A stretch of 12,999 bases of DNA from Sinorhizobium sp. (lineage in GTDB: Bacteria > Pseudomonadota > Alphaproteobacteria > Rhizobiales > Rhizobiaceae): contig JAPSJG010000042.1 of NCBI GenBank assembly GCA_031178305.1, forward strand, positions 1 to 12,999. Reading direction: 5' to 3'. Positions 12,569 through 12,999 of this stretch are shown piece after piece; the first letter of the stretch is position 1; every line of letters begins with the position of its first letter. Under the pieces are notes generated by a model. It saw only the letters and a program-made list of their open reading frames with translations. It had not been told where the DNA came from and searched no databases. Both the position numbers and the translations under genes were made by a program.

Positions 12569-12999
12569 ATGGCCATTGGCGTCACGAATGCGCCTGAAAA
12601 AAGCAAATCCTCCGGATCGATCATATACGATCCTCAGGTACGCGGAATATTTTACCAGGCAGTCACCGTCATCATTCTCGCGGTCCTCATCTATTGGATC
12701 GTCGACAACACCATCGAGAACCTGAGACGCGCGAATATCGCTTCCGGCTATGGTTTTTTGGACAGCCGCGCGGGCTTTGACGTCGGGCAGTCTCTGATTG
12801 CATTCAGCAGCGACTCCTCCTATGGCCGCGCACTGGTGGTTGGTTTCGTCAACACATTGCTCGTGGCAGTCACAGGCATCATCACAGCCACTATCATCGG
12901 CTTCATCGTCGGCATCGGCCGCCTTTCGCACAATTGGATCATCGCCAAGCTGTCGCTGGCCTATGTCGAGGTGTTCCGCAACATCCCGCCGCTGCTCGT
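12569..12999 (+). CDS. aapQ: General L-amino-acid ABC transporter permease AapQ, 3' end outside window
   Basis: The first 143 residues are present and the frame is still open at the window edge. The protein starts MAIGVTNAPEKSKSSGSIIY, has a first membrane segment (about 28-46, FYQAVTVIILAVLIYWIVDN), a periplasmic stretch, and a second segment (about 87-115) leading into the beginning of the binding-protein-dependent permease domain (FVNTLLVAVTGIITATIIGF). The final VEVFRNIPPLL is the conserved EVFRN-P motif of polar amino-acid permeases of the HisM/GlnP type. The ATG at 12569 has GAGG six bases upstream. Position after aapJ and sequence agree with AapQ, which pairs with AapM in the inner membrane; aapM and aapP should follow beyond the window. 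Confidence 0.95.
   Translation, partial: MAIGVTNAPEKSKSSGSIIYDPQVRGIFYQAVTVIILAVLIYWIVDNTIENLRRANIASGYGFLDSRAGFDVGQSLIAFSSDSSYGRALVVGFVNTLLVAVTGIITATIIGFIVGIGRLSHNWIIAKLSLAYVEVFRNIPPLL

Noticed and set aside
12356..12931. A 191-residue minus-strand frame opposite the end of aapJ and aapQ
   Set aside because: It is the antisense shadow of aapJ and aapQ, with no domain.
1..12999. CRISPR arrays, tRNA or rRNA genes, transposases, phage or toxin-antitoxin modules
   Set aside because: No regularly spaced repeats, cloverleaf patterns or recognisable mobile-element proteins were seen on either strand.

Overview
The window looks like ordinary chromosome from an alphaproteobacterium of the Rhizobiaceae, most likely Sinorhizobium/Ensifer. 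The evidence is high GC and codon bias, the order clpS-clpA, phasin, DUF3126, cysE, hydrolase, zf-CHCC, metC, aapJ-aapQ, rhizobial CTTGAC-N17 promoters, and RIME-type intergenic palindromes. The genus is inferred from recalled protein and gene-order similarity, not from a search.

Layout. 1-685 (+): the end of a FemAB-like/COG3146 N-acyltransferase, then a HIT-family nucleotide hydrolase. 718-1796 (-): an overlapping azlC-azlD pair, predicted branched-chain amino-acid exporter. 1850-2024: a RIME-like element made of two inverted palindromes. 2142-5000 (-): clpS-clpA, the N-degron adaptor and its AAA+ unfoldase, translationally coupled. 5252-5605 (-): a phasin with a strong downstream terminator and a promoter whose spacer is filled by a perfect palindrome. 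5776-5952: a terminator and a compound hairpin repeat. 5959-6162 (-): a small DUF3126 protein with a TTG start. 6346-6443: two tandem hairpins. 6444-7271 (-): cysE. 7382-8167 (-): an alpha/beta hydrolase. 8189-8231: another palindromic repeat. 8444-9890 (+): a zf-CHCC zinc-finger protein and an FAD monooxygenase. 9920-11107 (-): metC. 11108-11444: a divergent regulatory region. 11445-12999 (+): aapJ and the start of aapQ, from the general L-amino-acid ABC importer.

Functional themes are amino-acid flux (AzlCD export, Aap import), sulfur amino acids (CysE, MetC), regulated proteolysis (ClpS/ClpA) and carbon storage (phasin). I see no phage, transposon, toxin-antitoxin, CRISPR or defence module, and no convincing new multi-gene system. 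The points most worth a second look are non-coding: the palindromes at the phasin and aapJ promoters, the hairpin pair after cysE, and the mosaic repeats. Among the proteins, the lysine-rich ClpA tail and the TTG start of DUF3126 stand out.
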